Assembly: GCF_902712915.1 (NCBI RefSeq)
Contig: NZ_CACTIA010000005.1
Coordinates: forward strand, 248,001 to 312,000
DNA: 64,000 bases
Source: Acidiphilium sp. C61
GTDB lineage: Bacteria > Pseudomonadota > Alphaproteobacteria > Acetobacterales > Acetobacteraceae
Direction of reading: 5' to 3'
Shown here piece after piece: positions 33,719 through 43,211 of the stretch. The notes beneath the pieces are model-generated. The model was not told where the DNA came from. It made no database searches and was given only the letters and a program-made list of their open reading frames with translations. The first letter of the stretch is position 1; the number at the start of each line of letters is the position of its first letter. Both the position numbers and the translations under genes were made by a program.

Positions 33719-33801
33719 TTTGAATTCTTGCCCTTCTGGTGGTTCACGCAAAAGATGTCATGGCTTGGCCGATCGTATCAACGAGCGTAGACCGGCCTTC
33801 G

Positions 33802-34749
33802 TCAGGTCGCGTCATGCTCGTTGGCAAGCGCCAAATCGATGCCCGGCCGGAAGGCGAGGAGATAGTCCGCTGCCTTGGACGCCGCGCTCGCGGCCCGAAT
33901 GACCGCGCGATTGTCTTCCCGCAAAACATCAAGCCAGGAGCCGATATAGTCGGCGTGGCGGACGGTCGGGATGATGCCGAGCGTCGCGCAGCAGAATGCC
34001 GACGTCATTTCGGCGCAGAGCTCCTCGCGCGAATATAACTTCGAACCAAACCAACCTGAAAGATCACGCGCCAATCGAGACGGATGGCCTGTCCAGTGAC
34101 CGAGCTCATGCAAGGCTGTGCGATGCCAGTTGATCGGCTCGAAATAGCTCTCGGGCCGTGGTACCTGGATGTAGTCGAGCGCTGGCGCGTAGAAGGCTTT
34201 GTCGCCGCCAAGGCGTAGATCGGCGCCACTGGCGCGGATCAATGCCTCGACGTCGGGCATGATCAACCCTTCGGGGACCGGCGGCGGGACAGTGACCAGA
34301 TCTTCCGGCAGGCCTTCGCATTGCGCAGCGTTGAAGACCGTGAAACGTTTGAGGAACGGGATGGCGACGGCTTCGTCGCCGGTCTCGCGGCAGCGGCGGC
34401 GTTCATCATCTGGAACGAAACGGTCGGCATAGACGACAGTTGTTCCGCGTTCGCCTTTGCGCACATTGCCACCGAGACCGAGCGCTTGGCGAAAAGTCAG
34501 CCAGCTTTGTGTCGCGAAGCCGTGCTGGACGACCGCGCCCCAAAGGATGAGCACGTTGATGCCCGAGTAACTGCGGCCTGTGCCGGCGTTCTTCGGCATG
34601 GCGAGCGGCGCGGAGACGCAGTTCGAGCCCCAGGGCTGGACCCAGGGCAGTCGCCCGGCTTCGAGCTCGGTGATTATCTTGTTGGTGATTTCCTCATAGA
34701 GGCTCACCCGGTCCTGATCGGGGCGAGCGCGCGCGGCAGAATGTGACAT
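33802..34749 (-). CDS. ardC: ArdC-like anti-restriction protein (ssDNA-binding + zincin)
   Basis: A 315-residue ArdC-family protein. The N-terminal ssDNA-binding domain (DUF1738/ArcN type) is seen in SLYEEITNKIITELEAGRLP WVQPW..., GRSYSGINVLILWGA, WLTFRQALGLGGNVRKGERG; the C-terminal zincin-like metalloprotease has HELGHW (about residue 214) with a downstream Glu in ELCAEMTSAF. ArdC proteins protect incoming single-stranded plasmid DNA from restriction in the recipient. The start follows a shared leader element, which fits expression early after transfer. Confidence 0.9.
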   Translation of the reverse strand: MSHSAARARPDQDRVSLYEEITNKIITELEAGRLPWVQPWGSNCVSAPLAMPKNAGTGRSYSGINVLILWGAVVQHGFATQSWLTFRQALGLGGNVRKGERGTTVVYADRFVPDDERRRCRETGDEAVAIPFLKRFTVFNAAQCEGLPEDLVTVPPPVPEGLIMPDVEALIRASGADLRLGGDKAFYAPALDYIQVPRPESYFEPINWHRTALHELGHWTGHPSRLARDLSGWFGSKLYSREELCAEMTSAFCCATLGIIPTVRHADYIGSWLDVLREDNRAVIRAASAASKAADYLLAFRPGIDLALANEHDAT

Positions 34750-34756
34750 CGTAGGG

Positions 34757-34836
34757 CTCCGCGACGGGCGCCGCGAGCCTCTCTCGCGATCCTAACCCGT
34801 CACGGCCAACCCGGCCGATCTCTCACTCTCGGGGCG
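34757..34836 (-). promoter_or_regulatory. Type-1 shared leader element, copy C
   Basis: Upstream of the ardC-like gene. Plus-strand blocks: CTCCGCGACGGGCGCCGCG, CTCTCTCGCGATCC, TAACCCGTCACGG, CCCGG, TCTCTCACTCTCGGGG. On the coding strand it can fold CGGCC-GGGTT-GGCCG and CGCGAG-AGAGG-CTCGCG hairpins. Confidence 0.55.
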
Positions 34837-35050
34837 TTGCGGGGTATCCCCCGCAGAAGGGGTCGGACGAGACGCCTACTGGCTCGTCCGCAGGGGAAGG
34901 CCTTCCCCCGAAAAGGCTACCTTTCCAACGTTCAATCCCGGGGCTGAGAAAAGCTATGCCCAATCGGGCGTAGGGCATGAAACTGGCGTTCGACAGTGCC
35001 GATCAAAACTGGCCAACCGGGTGTGCTGGATCTTCGAACGGTTGGAGGTG
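34837..35050. other. Gap between the ardC leader and the hip promoter
   Basis: About 210 bases with no gene. It contains a partial dyad near GGGGTATCCCCCGC (34849 onward) and GACGAGACGCC...GGCTCGTC (34864-34890), which may be the terminal part of a hairpin. Nothing else recognised. Confidence 0.4.
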
Positions 35051-35135
35051 GCGGGATTTTCCCGCACCTGAGATGCGCGAAAATTCTTGACTTCCTAGGC
35101 CGAGCATGGAATTAACGCGCATCTCAGGTGCGGGA
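35051..35135 (+). promoter_or_regulatory. Promoter of the HipA-like gene inside a 20-bp inverted repeat
   Basis: TCCCGCACCTGAGATGCGCG (35060-35079) is repeated as its exact complement at 35116-35135. Between the arms lies TTGACT (35087-35092) and, 17 bases later, AATTAA (35110-35115), a plausible -35/-10 pair. A further half-site GCGGGA precedes the left arm (35051-35056). This is the arrangement of an autoregulatory operator: a dimer on each arm would trap the promoter. Confidence 0.75.
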
Positions 35136-35142
35136 TAATTCT

Positions 35143-36987
35143 ATGGCCTTACACTTGGTCGGAGAGACGATCGATGCCAAGCGGGCGCATCTTCGAGCCC
35201 AATCGGGCGAGCTGATCCAGCTTGTCCGGGGAGTGTATGTCGATGATGACGGGAATGCGGAGACCGCGGTCCTGAGCCACGCCGTTCGCATCGCCCATTA
35301 TCTTTACCCAAACGCGTACCTCTCGTCAGCAAGCGCGGCTCTTCTCGCGCCGACGCCAGACGGACGGCTTTTCATTAGTGGCCGGCGCAATCAACGCACG
35401 CGCCTGCGCAACCTTGAGATCGTCCAGAATGAGGCGCCGCCGCATCCGTCAACCGCCGTCGCGGTGGTTGGCGACGATCTGGGGGAGTTGCGCATCGATG
35501 TGTCGTCGCCGCGTCAGCGGTTCCTGGAAGCCTTTCGGCTGAGGAGCGAACACGCCAGCGCGGTCACCGCGGACATGCGAACCCAGATGGCGGCGCGCTT
35601 GGTTGAAGAACACGGTTCCGCACGGGCCGCTGCCGACGCGGTCTGGGCGCTGGCGCGAGAGAATGCCTGGTATCGCGAAGGTGAAGGCGCTGAGCGCTTC
35701 CTCCTGGTCCAGCCTGGAACGACCAAGGCTCCTGCCAACAAGGCGGCGCTTGACCTATTGGTCGCTTGGCATGGCGAGTTTCTCGGCCGACTAACGCATG
35801 ATGGCTTCGAATGGCGATGGAAACCGCAAAAGCGTTCAGGGCCGGCGCTGGTGCGGGAGACAACGCCGGGAAAGCTTCCGGCTTTCATCGAGTCGCTCCT
35901 GCCTGAAGGTTGGCTCGCGCAGGTTTTGCACGAACGCGACGAACGCGAGGCGCTTCGTCGAGGCCGGCGCTATATGTCGAACATCGTCATCGTCCAAAAC
36001 CGTGCGGAATTGGCAACCTTGCCAGCCGACGTTCTTGCTACGCCGCTTGCCGCATTCGCAGATGCCGGCCGGTTCACTGGGCGTTATGGAGGGCCGGCGC
36101 GCGGGGAGATCGAGGAGACCTTCGAACAAAAGCTCGCAAGGATCTATGAGCGCGCCGAGACGCCTCGCCTGTCGGGCGTTCAGATCAAGGCTCCGATGAG
36201 CCTCCTCGCCGATGGCGATCTTGTCCCGGCGATCGATCAGCCGTTCACGCACATTCTTAAACCGGCCGGCACGGCGGGGTATGAGACGCTGCCTGTCGTT
36301 GAATGGCTTTGCCTCGAGTTCGGCCGCGCCGCTGGCTTCGATGTGCCGTCGGCGGCGTTGATCGAGATGCCGGACGGCATGTTACCGGCCTTGGTGGTTG
36401 AGCGTTTCGATATCCGCCGTGGACCACAGGATCAGCGCCGCCTGGCTCTGGAGGACTTTTGCTCCATTTTGGATCTTCCGGCCTCGGCGAAATACGACGG
36501 CACAATCGAACGCATGGCAAGGAGCCTGCGCCCACTATCGACGGACCCGGCCGCTGACCTCAACACCCTGTTCCGGCGCGCGATCTTCGCCTGGCTGATC
36601 GCAGATGGCGACATGCACATGAAGAATCTCGCGCTGCTGAAGACCGCTGACGCTGGCGCGAAGGCGTTCACTACAGTGCGTTTCGCACCGCTCTACGACG
36701 CTGTCACTACGAGAGTCTTCCCCGGCCTTGGCAATGACCGCATGGCTTTGAAGCTCAACGGCAAGGATGACCGCCTCAACGCGCAGGACTTCCTCGCCCT
36801 GGCGCGGACGATTGGCTTGACGGCCGGTGACGCCGGCGCGGCAATAACTGAACTCGCCGCGCGGCTGGCCGAGCGCGCGCTTACGCTGCGCCTGCCTGAT
36901 TTCGCGGGCCACGCCGAAGCGGCAAAATCTGCGCAAGGGAAGCTGATGGCCATTGTCAGTGAGCGATCCGCAGCAATCGCCGGATAG
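35143..36987 (+). CDS. HipA-family kinase toxin with antitoxin-like N-terminal domain (YjjJ type)
   Basis: A 614-residue single-chain protein. Residues 1-~190 look like the AbiEi-type winged-helix region: LIQLVRGVYVDDDG, YPNAYLSSASAALLAPTPDG. Residues ~200-300 hold a HipA N-subdomain (GEFLGRLTHDGFEW), and ~320-600 the Ser/Thr kinase core: KAPMSLL, THILKPAG (ATP Lys), PVVEWLCLEFGRAAGFDVPS, catalytic loop ADGDMHMKN (about 487), PLYDAVTT. HipA kinases inactivate glutamyl-tRNA synthetase or related targets. No separate hipB is present, so the fused N-terminal domain probably acts as DNA-binding antitoxin; the strong inverted repeat ahead of the gene supports autoregulation. Confidence 0.82.
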   Translation: MALHLVGETIDAKRAHLRAQSGELIQLVRGVYVDDDGNAETAVLSHAVRIAHYLYPNAYLSSASAALLAPTPDGRLFISGRRNQRTRLRNLEIVQNEAPPHPSTAVAVVGDDLGELRIDVSSPRQRFLEAFRLRSEHASAVTADMRTQMAARLVEEHGSARAAADAVWALARENAWYREGEGAERFLLVQPGTTKAPANKAALDLLVAWHGEFLGRLTHDGFEWRWKPQKRSGPALVRETTPGKLPAFIESLLPEGWLAQVLHERDEREALRRGRRYMSNIVIVQNRAELATLPADVLATPLAAFADAGRFTGRYGGPARGEIEETFEQKLARIYERAETPRLSGVQIKAPMSLLADGDLVPAIDQPFTHILKPAGTAGYETLPVVEWLCLEFGRAAGFDVPSAALIEMPDGMLPALVVERFDIRRGPQDQRRLALEDFCSILDLPASAKYDGTIERMARSLRPLSTDPAADLNTLFRRAIFAWLIADGDMHMKNLALLKTADAGAKAFTTVRFAPLYDAVTTRVFPGLGNDRMALKLNGKDDRLNAQDFLALARTIGLTAGDAGAAITELAARLAERALTLRLPDFAGHAEAAKSAQGKLMAIVSERSAAIAG

Positions 36988-37040
36988 CGTATTGATGTGA
37001 ATCCACCCAACCCACGGCGTGGGCGCGACCTTGGTCCGAG

Positions 37041-40000
37041 CTAGGGTTCCAGGCGAATTTGAAGCTCGGCGAGGTCTTCGGCCGCTATGTCCGTTCCCAA
37101 CAAGCTATGGAGATATTCCAGCAGGTCCTCTTGGCGTGGCTGTCCAAACGCGAGCCGATAGACCGTCAGGCTGCGTTTCAGCCATTCGAGACGGCGGATC
37201 TCGCGGCTGAAGGGCAGCATGGGAACGCGACGCTCCACTTTCACCGGGCCTTCGTAAATCCAGTAGGGAATGAGATCGGTATCGACGTCAGTTTGCGCTC
37301 GTGCGGCATCGAACATTGTCTTCCAGGGATCTTCCGAAGCCGAGGCGTGGCTGCGCACGACATCGATTTGCCGATGTGCCAGATTTAGTCGGATCGCATG
37401 GCCCTTAAAGCGGTGCACGCGACCTTCCCGTTGCTCCAGATCGACCGGATTGCCGGGCAAATTCCAGTGATAGACGCGGTAGCAATAGGGGTGGAAGTCG
37501 AGCCCCTCCTGTCCGATCGAGGTTGTGGCGAGTACGAACGGCCGGAAGGGTGAATTGAAGGCGTCACGAACGCTTCCCAAGCGAGCGGCCCCACCTTCTT
37601 CATCTTTGTAGTCAGCAAGCCGCATGGCGAAGCGGCCCCGCATCTGGAATTTGTTGATGACTAGTGCATCCCCATCGATCGTGGGGTCCTCGACGTCGAT
37701 TTGCGAAGGGCGGATCGACAACGCATCGGCAATGGCCTTGCTGACACCAGCAACGCGGTCGGCTGACGAACTCGCGCCCAAGCCCTCGGCGTCTACGAGA
37801 TAATGGACATACTCATCGAGGGCGGCCTGCAGATTGTGTTCTGCGCCGAAGGTCAGGACGCGGCGCCAGTATCGATCATCGTCGTCCTTGCGCAGGAGCG
37901 CGACAGCGTCGTGCTGGTTGAACAGCGTACGAAAGCCCCAGGCGACCTGGTTCGCCGCCTTGAGCATCCGGGCATCGTCCCACTCCAAATCTGGCGCGAT
38001 GCGGCGCAGTGCGCGCAGCGCGCATACTGCAGGACTACCTAGGGCGACATCGACGAGTAGGTCGATGATGGAGTCACCGACCGGGCCGAGATCACGCCCG
38101 GCCGTCGCCGAACTGAGTTCCGCGACGTGTTCCTTGAAGCCTTCCTCATGACCGAGAGCGGCCAATCCACTGGGCGAGGCAAGCCACGCCGTCGACTTCG
38201 CGCCCGCCATCGCGTCGATGACGGCTGGCGCGGCCCATTCCCAGTCACGCCCGCCTGCGGTGTCGACGACGCTATGCCCCAGCGCCTCTACGCTGTCCCG
38301 GAGCCGTTCAGCCACAGCCTTGCGCATGTCGTCGACGGATAGCGTCAGTGGATTTTCCGCGAAGATCGCCAAAGGATCGCCAAGGCGAGCGAGCGTAGGC
38401 GACGGATAAATCAGGTGCATGGCGCGCATGGCCACCAACCGCCCCTGATCCTGCCTGAACTGGAGCGGTCGCGGACGCACGGTGTCGAAGTAGTGTCTGC
38501 CTGCATCGCCCGCGCCCATTCGGCGTTCGGCCTCATAAGAGAGAATAGCGGCGATCGCGTCAGGGACCATCGACCAGGACGAGAAGATCAGCGCCTTGGT
38601 CAGCGGTGGATTCTGCCGCGCGGGTCCGTAGTAGGGCAATGACGGCGGGATCCAGAGGTTCTGATCGAGTCCTTCGCTAAATATGTCGTCAACGACGCCG
38701 CGCATCCGGCCGTTTGCCGGATCGAGTGGCTCATAGGCATCGAGGCGCTCGTGATCCAGCATGGCGGGTTTGGCGCGGATCAGCGCCGCCCGCAGGTTGG
38801 GGGGCGGCCGGTCAAGCTTCTCTTTCAAAAGGCGCTTTAGCGCGTAGTCCCGCATGAAGTTCAGCAGATACGGCGCGGACTTCCAGTATTCGGTGATTTC
38901 TGGCGCATCCAACGCGCGCGCGACGCCGGAAACGGATGCCGCCTGCTGCAGGTCCGAAGGCTGCACGGTGATCGACATCGGCGGCTCACCGACCATGGAG
39001 TCACGATCGACGGTGCTGGCCACTCGTTCAGTGCGAGCCATTACCTTGCGCAGGTGTCGTTCGATGCCGCGCCGCGCTTCAATTGCGGCGGGGCGGGCTT
39101 CCGGAAGGTCGTGGAGAAAACCGCGGAACTGCCGCATCTCGCATTCCAGCGTCGCGGCGATCTGCGGGCCGTTCTTCCTTCCATAAAGAAATGACAGCGT
39201 TTCGAGAAAGTCCCGGTAGTGTTCACCATCATCGGGCTCGTCCCCGGACAACGTCAGCATACGGTAAGGAGTTGCGGACAGTAGCAGGGTTCTTGCGGAG
39301 TGGCCGTTTTGGTCGGAATAGTCGAAAAGCTCGCGCGCCAGTATTGCTGCGTCGGTTTCACCATGCAGCAGATCCCGAAATCTTTGGAATTCGTCCATAA
39401 TGATCAGGTCGGGTTTTAGAGCGTCGACGCAGGCGTGAGACAGTTTTCCCCGAAGTTTGCCAATCAGCTTATTGCGGCGTTGCGCCAGTTCGATCGGGTA
39501 ACTCTCCCTGCGGCGAGGGAAGAGATCGCATACAGACTCAAGCTCTTCGAACAGGCTGGCATCGCCCTCGACGTCGCGGCGGAAGCGATCGATGATTCGA
39601 TGATCGATACCTTCCAGTGTCAGATCATCGACGGCTTGGTTCCAACCATCCACCCCAGCGGTGACCTGAAGCAGGTTGTGCAAGCCCCTTGGTCGCGAAA
39701 CGCATCCCTCGAGCATACGCAGAAGCAGGGCGCGTTCTCGGGTGACGCCTGTGGTCGACCGTAGGTCGAAAGTGGTTCCGGGCGTCAGACTGATAAAGTT
39801 GACCTTGTTTGCGTCGAGCCCCTGATCGCCCCGGACCTGTAACGGGATCAGTGTCATGCGTGTTGGCAAAGCCAGTTCACGTCGATTGAGCACATTGAGG
39901 CGATTGATATTCTGCGCTGCGATCGCCTGGTTGGAGCAAATGTAGAGGATGTCGATCCGTTCTGTTTTGTCCCAGAGTTTCTCAATTGTCCGCGCGATCA

Positions 40001-40169
40001 CACCGCGGGCGACCATCGTCTTGCCAAGACCGACCTCGTCGGCGACCAGGAACTGACGCACGGGATCCTGGTCCCCGTAGAGCCGATCAAACACGTAGTC
40101 GACGGTGCGGCGCTGAAACGCCTTGAGCGGCGCCAGAGCGGCGGCTGCTTCGAAGCGTTTATCCGACAT
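37041..40169 (-). CDS. SNF2-type SF2 helicase, last gene of the five-gene defence operon
   Basis: A 1042-residue DNA/RNA helicase. Motif I is ADEVGLGKTMVARG (43-56), motif II IIMDEFQRFRDLL (about 255; DEFQ instead of DEAH), motif III LLLSATPYRML, and a C-terminal RecA-like lobe with ATTSIGQEGLDFHPYCYRVY, then WNLPGNPVDLEQREGRVHR. Long insertions separate the two lobes. The start overlaps the stop of the phospholipase-D gene by 11 bases. Helicases paired with phospholipase-D-fold nucleases recur in anti-phage systems; this group of five is not one I can name. Confidence 0.85.
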   Translation of the reverse strand: MSDKRFEAAAALAPLKAFQRRTVDYVFDRLYGDQDPVRQFLVADEVGLGKTMVARGVIARTIEKLWDKTERIDILYICSNQAIAAQNINRLNVLNRRELALPTRMTLIPLQVRGDQGLDANKVNFISLTPGTTFDLRSTTGVTRERALLLRMLEGCVSRPRGLHNLLQVTAGVDGWNQAVDDLTLEGIDHRIIDRFRRDVEGDASLFEELESVCDLFPRRRESYPIELAQRRNKLIGKLRGKLSHACVDALKPDLIIMDEFQRFRDLLHGETDAAILARELFDYSDQNGHSARTLLLSATPYRMLTLSGDEPDDGEHYRDFLETLSFLYGRKNGPQIAATLECEMRQFRGFLHDLPEARPAAIEARRGIERHLRKVMARTERVASTVDRDSMVGEPPMSITVQPSDLQQAASVSGVARALDAPEITEYWKSAPYLLNFMRDYALKRLLKEKLDRPPPNLRAALIRAKPAMLDHERLDAYEPLDPANGRMRGVVDDIFSEGLDQNLWIPPSLPYYGPARQNPPLTKALIFSSWSMVPDAIAAILSYEAERRMGAGDAGRHYFDTVRPRPLQFRQDQGRLVAMRAMHLIYPSPTLARLGDPLAIFAENPLTLSVDDMRKAVAERLRDSVEALGHSVVDTAGGRDWEWAAPAVIDAMAGAKSTAWLASPSGLAALGHEEGFKEHVAELSSATAGRDLGPVGDSIIDLLVDVALGSPAVCALRALRRIAPDLEWDDARMLKAANQVAWGFRTLFNQHDAVALLRKDDDDRYWRRVLTFGAEHNLQAALDEYVHYLVDAEGLGASSSADRVAGVSKAIADALSIRPSQIDVEDPTIDGDALVINKFQMRGRFAMRLADYKDEEGGAARLGSVRDAFNSPFRPFVLATTSIGQEGLDFHPYCYRVYHWNLPGNPVDLEQREGRVHRFKGHAIRLNLAHRQIDVVRSHASASEDPWKTMFDAARAQTDVDTDLIPYWIYEGPVKVERRVPMLPFSREIRRLEWLKRSLTVYRLAFGQPRQEDLLEYLHSLLGTDIAAEDLAELQIRLEP

Positions 40170-42015
40170 GGTCAGCTCCTTGGTCTTGGAGCGCGATGCG
40201 GAACGCATCCCACAGGGTGCGGAAGTCATCCGGGATGGGATCTGGGCCTGCGTCGCTGCCCGACTCCAGCCGCGAAATGAGACGTTCGATCGCATGGAGC
40301 CGTTCGCCTCCATGACAGAGCGCGCGGACCATATCTTCGAGCAGCGGAGCGTCATCGGCCGACACGGCCCATGCGGTCTGTCCTGGCCCCTCATGCGCCG
40401 CGAGCGCCGCGCCGAACGGGTCGCCGAGTTCGGACAATAGCAGCCTCAGATAGCGGAAGAACGCGTCCCGACTGTCGATGATCCAGCGAAGTATGGCGGC
40501 ATGCCGCTCAGCCGGGAGGCCTTCCATGATCAGGCTAGTGCTGAATAAGGCGGAAGCCTTCTCGCTTTCATCTGTCAGGCGGAAGGCAAGAAAGCGGGTG
40601 AGATCGACCATCGGCATGGCGCCCAGATCGACTGCTTCCCCCATACGCAGTGCGGCCAAGACGTCGCGAGCATGCCCGTCGCCGCGCGTAATCGGCCAGG
40701 CGCTCAAAGCACCGATACCCTTGAGTGGCAGAGGTCCGGATGGTGTCAGCCAGACGCGCCACGGTTTCTCTTCGGGATCGTCGCTTTCGGTCCGTTCGCA
40801 GCGCAGTCGCAGCGCGCCACGGCATAGCGCCCGCCGTGCCTCGTCGAGGCGCGCCTCGGCCGTGGTCAGTTCGGGATCGATCGGGTCCAACTCGGTGGCG
40901 ACGAAAGTTCGCGTCAGGCGGCCGAAACCTTTCTCCCCCATGATTTGCTCAACGCTGCCAACCTTGGAGCGTTTGCCACGGAGTGAGGCGAACAGCTCGA
41001 CATTGTTGCCAGAGAGCAGCGCCGGCCGTGTCGCATTGCCGGAACCGATGGTGACGAGGGTGTCCCAACCGATCTCTGAGATGAAGGCTTTTGCGTGAAG
41101 GCCTTGGAGAGCGCTCGCGGCAACTTCTTCGCCGTCTTCGCTCGCTGCCATTTCGTCGAGAACGGAGACCCGTTCGAACGCGCCGAGCGTCTTGCTCTCG
41201 ACGCAGGCCAGCTGGTCAGGTCGACTGATGATGATAGGTTTTTCCGCCGTCGGCAGAGCAGCCAAGAAGTTCAGGGCGTCGGTATCGCAGAATGGCGAAA
41301 TCACGCCCAGCCGCGCGCACTCGGTCGGCTGCCAAACCTTGCCGCCGAATCCGTTGACCGCGAAGGACACCTCGTCGAACCGCTCGGGCATTGTCCATTG
41401 TGCCCGCCGTACGTCCTCGGCGATCTCCTTGGTCAGGATGCGCGCCTCGTCGGTGATCCCTGACACCGCCAGGTCCGGCAAACGCGTCAGCAGATCAAAC
41501 AGGGCGCGGTTATTTGTATCGGGTCGCCGAGTGAGTTCGCCATCAAGGCGGAGCGAGATATCCCATGAGCGGTCACGGGTAAGATTGCGCGACAAAACCA
41601 GCAGGCGAAGCAGGACCGGGTCTTGAGCCAGGGTCGGCCTATATCGCAACGCCCACATTTTGGGATGGAAGGCGCCATCGCGAGGGGCTGCGACTTCGAC
41701 GATGATCCGCTCAAGGAGTGAGCAGAGCCGTGAGTGCGGTCGAGTCTGCGCGTGAATATGGCCTGCATCGGTGAAGACGACGAGCCGTCCGGCGATCCGT
41801 TCAGCGCCCTCGAGCAGGGCCAAGGGATGGGAGAGGATGTCGTCGCGGTTTTCAGCGGCGAACAACGCCAGGCTAACCGGGGCGGCAAGCGCGGTCTCGA
41901 AGTCGAGGGAGAAGGTTGTGGCGACTGCCGCGTCGAAGACGTAGCCCGGCGGCGGCTGAAGACTGTCGCCGTACAGCACGCGCGTCTCCGGATCGAGCGT
42001 GGTCCTATTGAGCAT
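40159..42015 (-). CDS. Phospholipase-D-fold nuclease-like protein
   Basis: A 618-residue protein with two HxK half-sites of the HKD superfamily: AFHPKMWALRYRP near residue 118 (with LSRNLTRDRS after it) and GLHAKAFISEI near 308 followed by TIGSGNATRPAL (about 325). PLD-fold enzymes cleave phosphodiesters, and in helicase-linked systems act as nucleases. The two sites are spaced as expected for one pseudo-dimeric active site. The ATG (MLNRTTLDPE) overlaps the stop of the DUF6361 gene by 11 bases, so the operon is translationally coupled. Confidence 0.85.
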   Translation of the reverse strand: MLNRTTLDPETRVLYGDSLQPPPGYVFDAAVATTFSLDFETALAAPVSLALFAAENRDDILSHPLALLEGAERIAGRLVVFTDAGHIHAQTRPHSRLCSLLERIIVEVAAPRDGAFHPKMWALRYRPTLAQDPVLLRLLVLSRNLTRDRSWDISLRLDGELTRRPDTNNRALFDLLTRLPDLAVSGITDEARILTKEIAEDVRRAQWTMPERFDEVSFAVNGFGGKVWQPTECARLGVISPFCDTDALNFLAALPTAEKPIIISRPDQLACVESKTLGAFERVSVLDEMAASEDGEEVAASALQGLHAKAFISEIGWDTLVTIGSGNATRPALLSGNNVELFASLRGKRSKVGSVEQIMGEKGFGRLTRTFVATELDPIDPELTTAEARLDEARRALCRGALRLRCERTESDDPEEKPWRVWLTPSGPLPLKGIGALSAWPITRGDGHARDVLAALRMGEAVDLGAMPMVDLTRFLAFRLTDESEKASALFSTSLIMEGLPAERHAAILRWIIDSRDAFFRYLRLLLSELGDPFGAALAAHEGPGQTAWAVSADDAPLLEDMVRALCHGGERLHAIERLISRLESGSDAGPDPIPDDFRTLWDAFRIALQDQGADHVG

Positions 42016-43189
42016 TTGCGAGGTCCCGCAGGTGTGCCTTCGCCTGCGCCCAGCGGAAGGACAGCCGTTCGGTCCCCGATGCCCCTGTCCAGCGATCTCG
42101 GACCGCCCTGTTCGCAAAGCGAGATTGACTCGTTTTCAGCCGCCGCTCGCGGTCCTGCACCAGTTGCGCCGCCTGGGTCTGGATGCCGTCGGTGATCGAT
42201 CCGTCGCGAACCAACATCAGCCATTCGGCGACAAAGCGCTTGGCGGCCGGCCGAATGCTGTGGGCGGGATGATCGACGGACTGCCAAAAGGCGTCGAGCG
42301 ACCAGGCGCGGATCGCCGGCATGTCCAGCTCGTCGCGCCACTCCTGCAAGCGAGCCTTGTAGTCCTCTATCCAGGCGGGCTGCTCACGCAGTTCGCTGAG
42401 CAACAGGTTGTAGAGGAGTGATGCGCCGTGCATCACGCTCGAAAACACTTCTCCGTGGCTGACGAGCGTGCGCATCTCCTTAGGAAAATGGGCGAGGTTT
42501 GGGTGCTCCCAAATAAAGCGGCAGTCGGCGGGGGTGCCGGCTCTGCGGGCCAACGTCGCCAATAGGCTATGAGGTTGGTGCAAGACGAGTCGGTCGATGA
42601 TGAACTGCGCCTCGTCAGGGCTTAGGCGGAAGGTTGCCGCCTCAAGCAGATTCTTGGGTCGGGGCGGCAGCGACGGCGTCCAGATTTGCAAGGCCTGCGC
42701 CTCCGAGGCGGAGTCATCGCTCTCACGGACCCGAGGGCGACCGCGTTGGAGGTGGCGCATCGACGAAAACAAATTGTCGGTCGAGCCTGGGAACAAGCGA
42801 ATTCCCCAGGAGCCCAGTCCGGCCCAATAGACAGAACTGGGAAGACGTTGCAGATCGGCGCCGGCGTCACGCCCGATGATCCCGTTTGACTCGCCGCCGG
42901 CCTTGAGAGCGTTGGCAAGGCGATTCTCGAGGGCGCGAGCTTCGGCCGCAAGCTGGTCAGCGCCGCTGCTCGAACTCTCCAAAATCTGGAACAGCCATGG
43001 AATGAACAGCATATAGCGCAGCCGCGTCTGGATTGTGCTGGTACCCGGAAAGAGGTGATCGGCAATGGAATCACGGATGCCGCCCAAGCCGAGTTCGTCA
43101 CGGCTCTCCCTTTCCTGGAACAGCGCCATGATCCGCTGCGCACGCTGGCGCTCGGCTTCATCGAAATCAATCCAGGCTAATGATGACAC
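42005..43189 (-). CDS. DUF6361 family protein
   Basis: A 394-residue protein beginning MSSLAWIDFDEAERQRAQRI with GLGGIRDSIADHLFPGTSTI and QTRLRYMLFIPWLFQILESS, the conserved front of DUF6361. Function is unknown; the family is usually found beside PLD-like and helicase genes, which is the situation here. The start is a GTG. It lies 22 bases downstream of the AddA-like gene stop and overlaps the PLD gene. A structural or adaptor role in the helicase-nuclease complex is a reasonable inference but nothing in the sequence proves it. Confidence 0.78.
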   Translation of the reverse strand: MSSLAWIDFDEAERQRAQRIMALFQERESRDELGLGGIRDSIADHLFPGTSTIQTRLRYMLFIPWLFQILESSSSGADQLAAEARALENRLANALKAGGESNGIIGRDAGADLQRLPSSVYWAGLGSWGIRLFPGSTDNLFSSMRHLQRGRPRVRESDDSASEAQALQIWTPSLPPRPKNLLEAATFRLSPDEAQFIIDRLVLHQPHSLLATLARRAGTPADCRFIWEHPNLAHFPKEMRTLVSHGEVFSSVMHGASLLYNLLLSELREQPAWIEDYKARLQEWRDELDMPAIRAWSLDAFWQSVDHPAHSIRPAAKRFVAEWLMLVRDGSITDGIQTQAAQLVQDRERRLKTSQSRFANRAVRDRWTGASGTERLSFRWAQAKAHLRDLANAQ

Positions 43190-43211
43190 GCGCCGTTCTC
43201 CGTTCGCGTTT

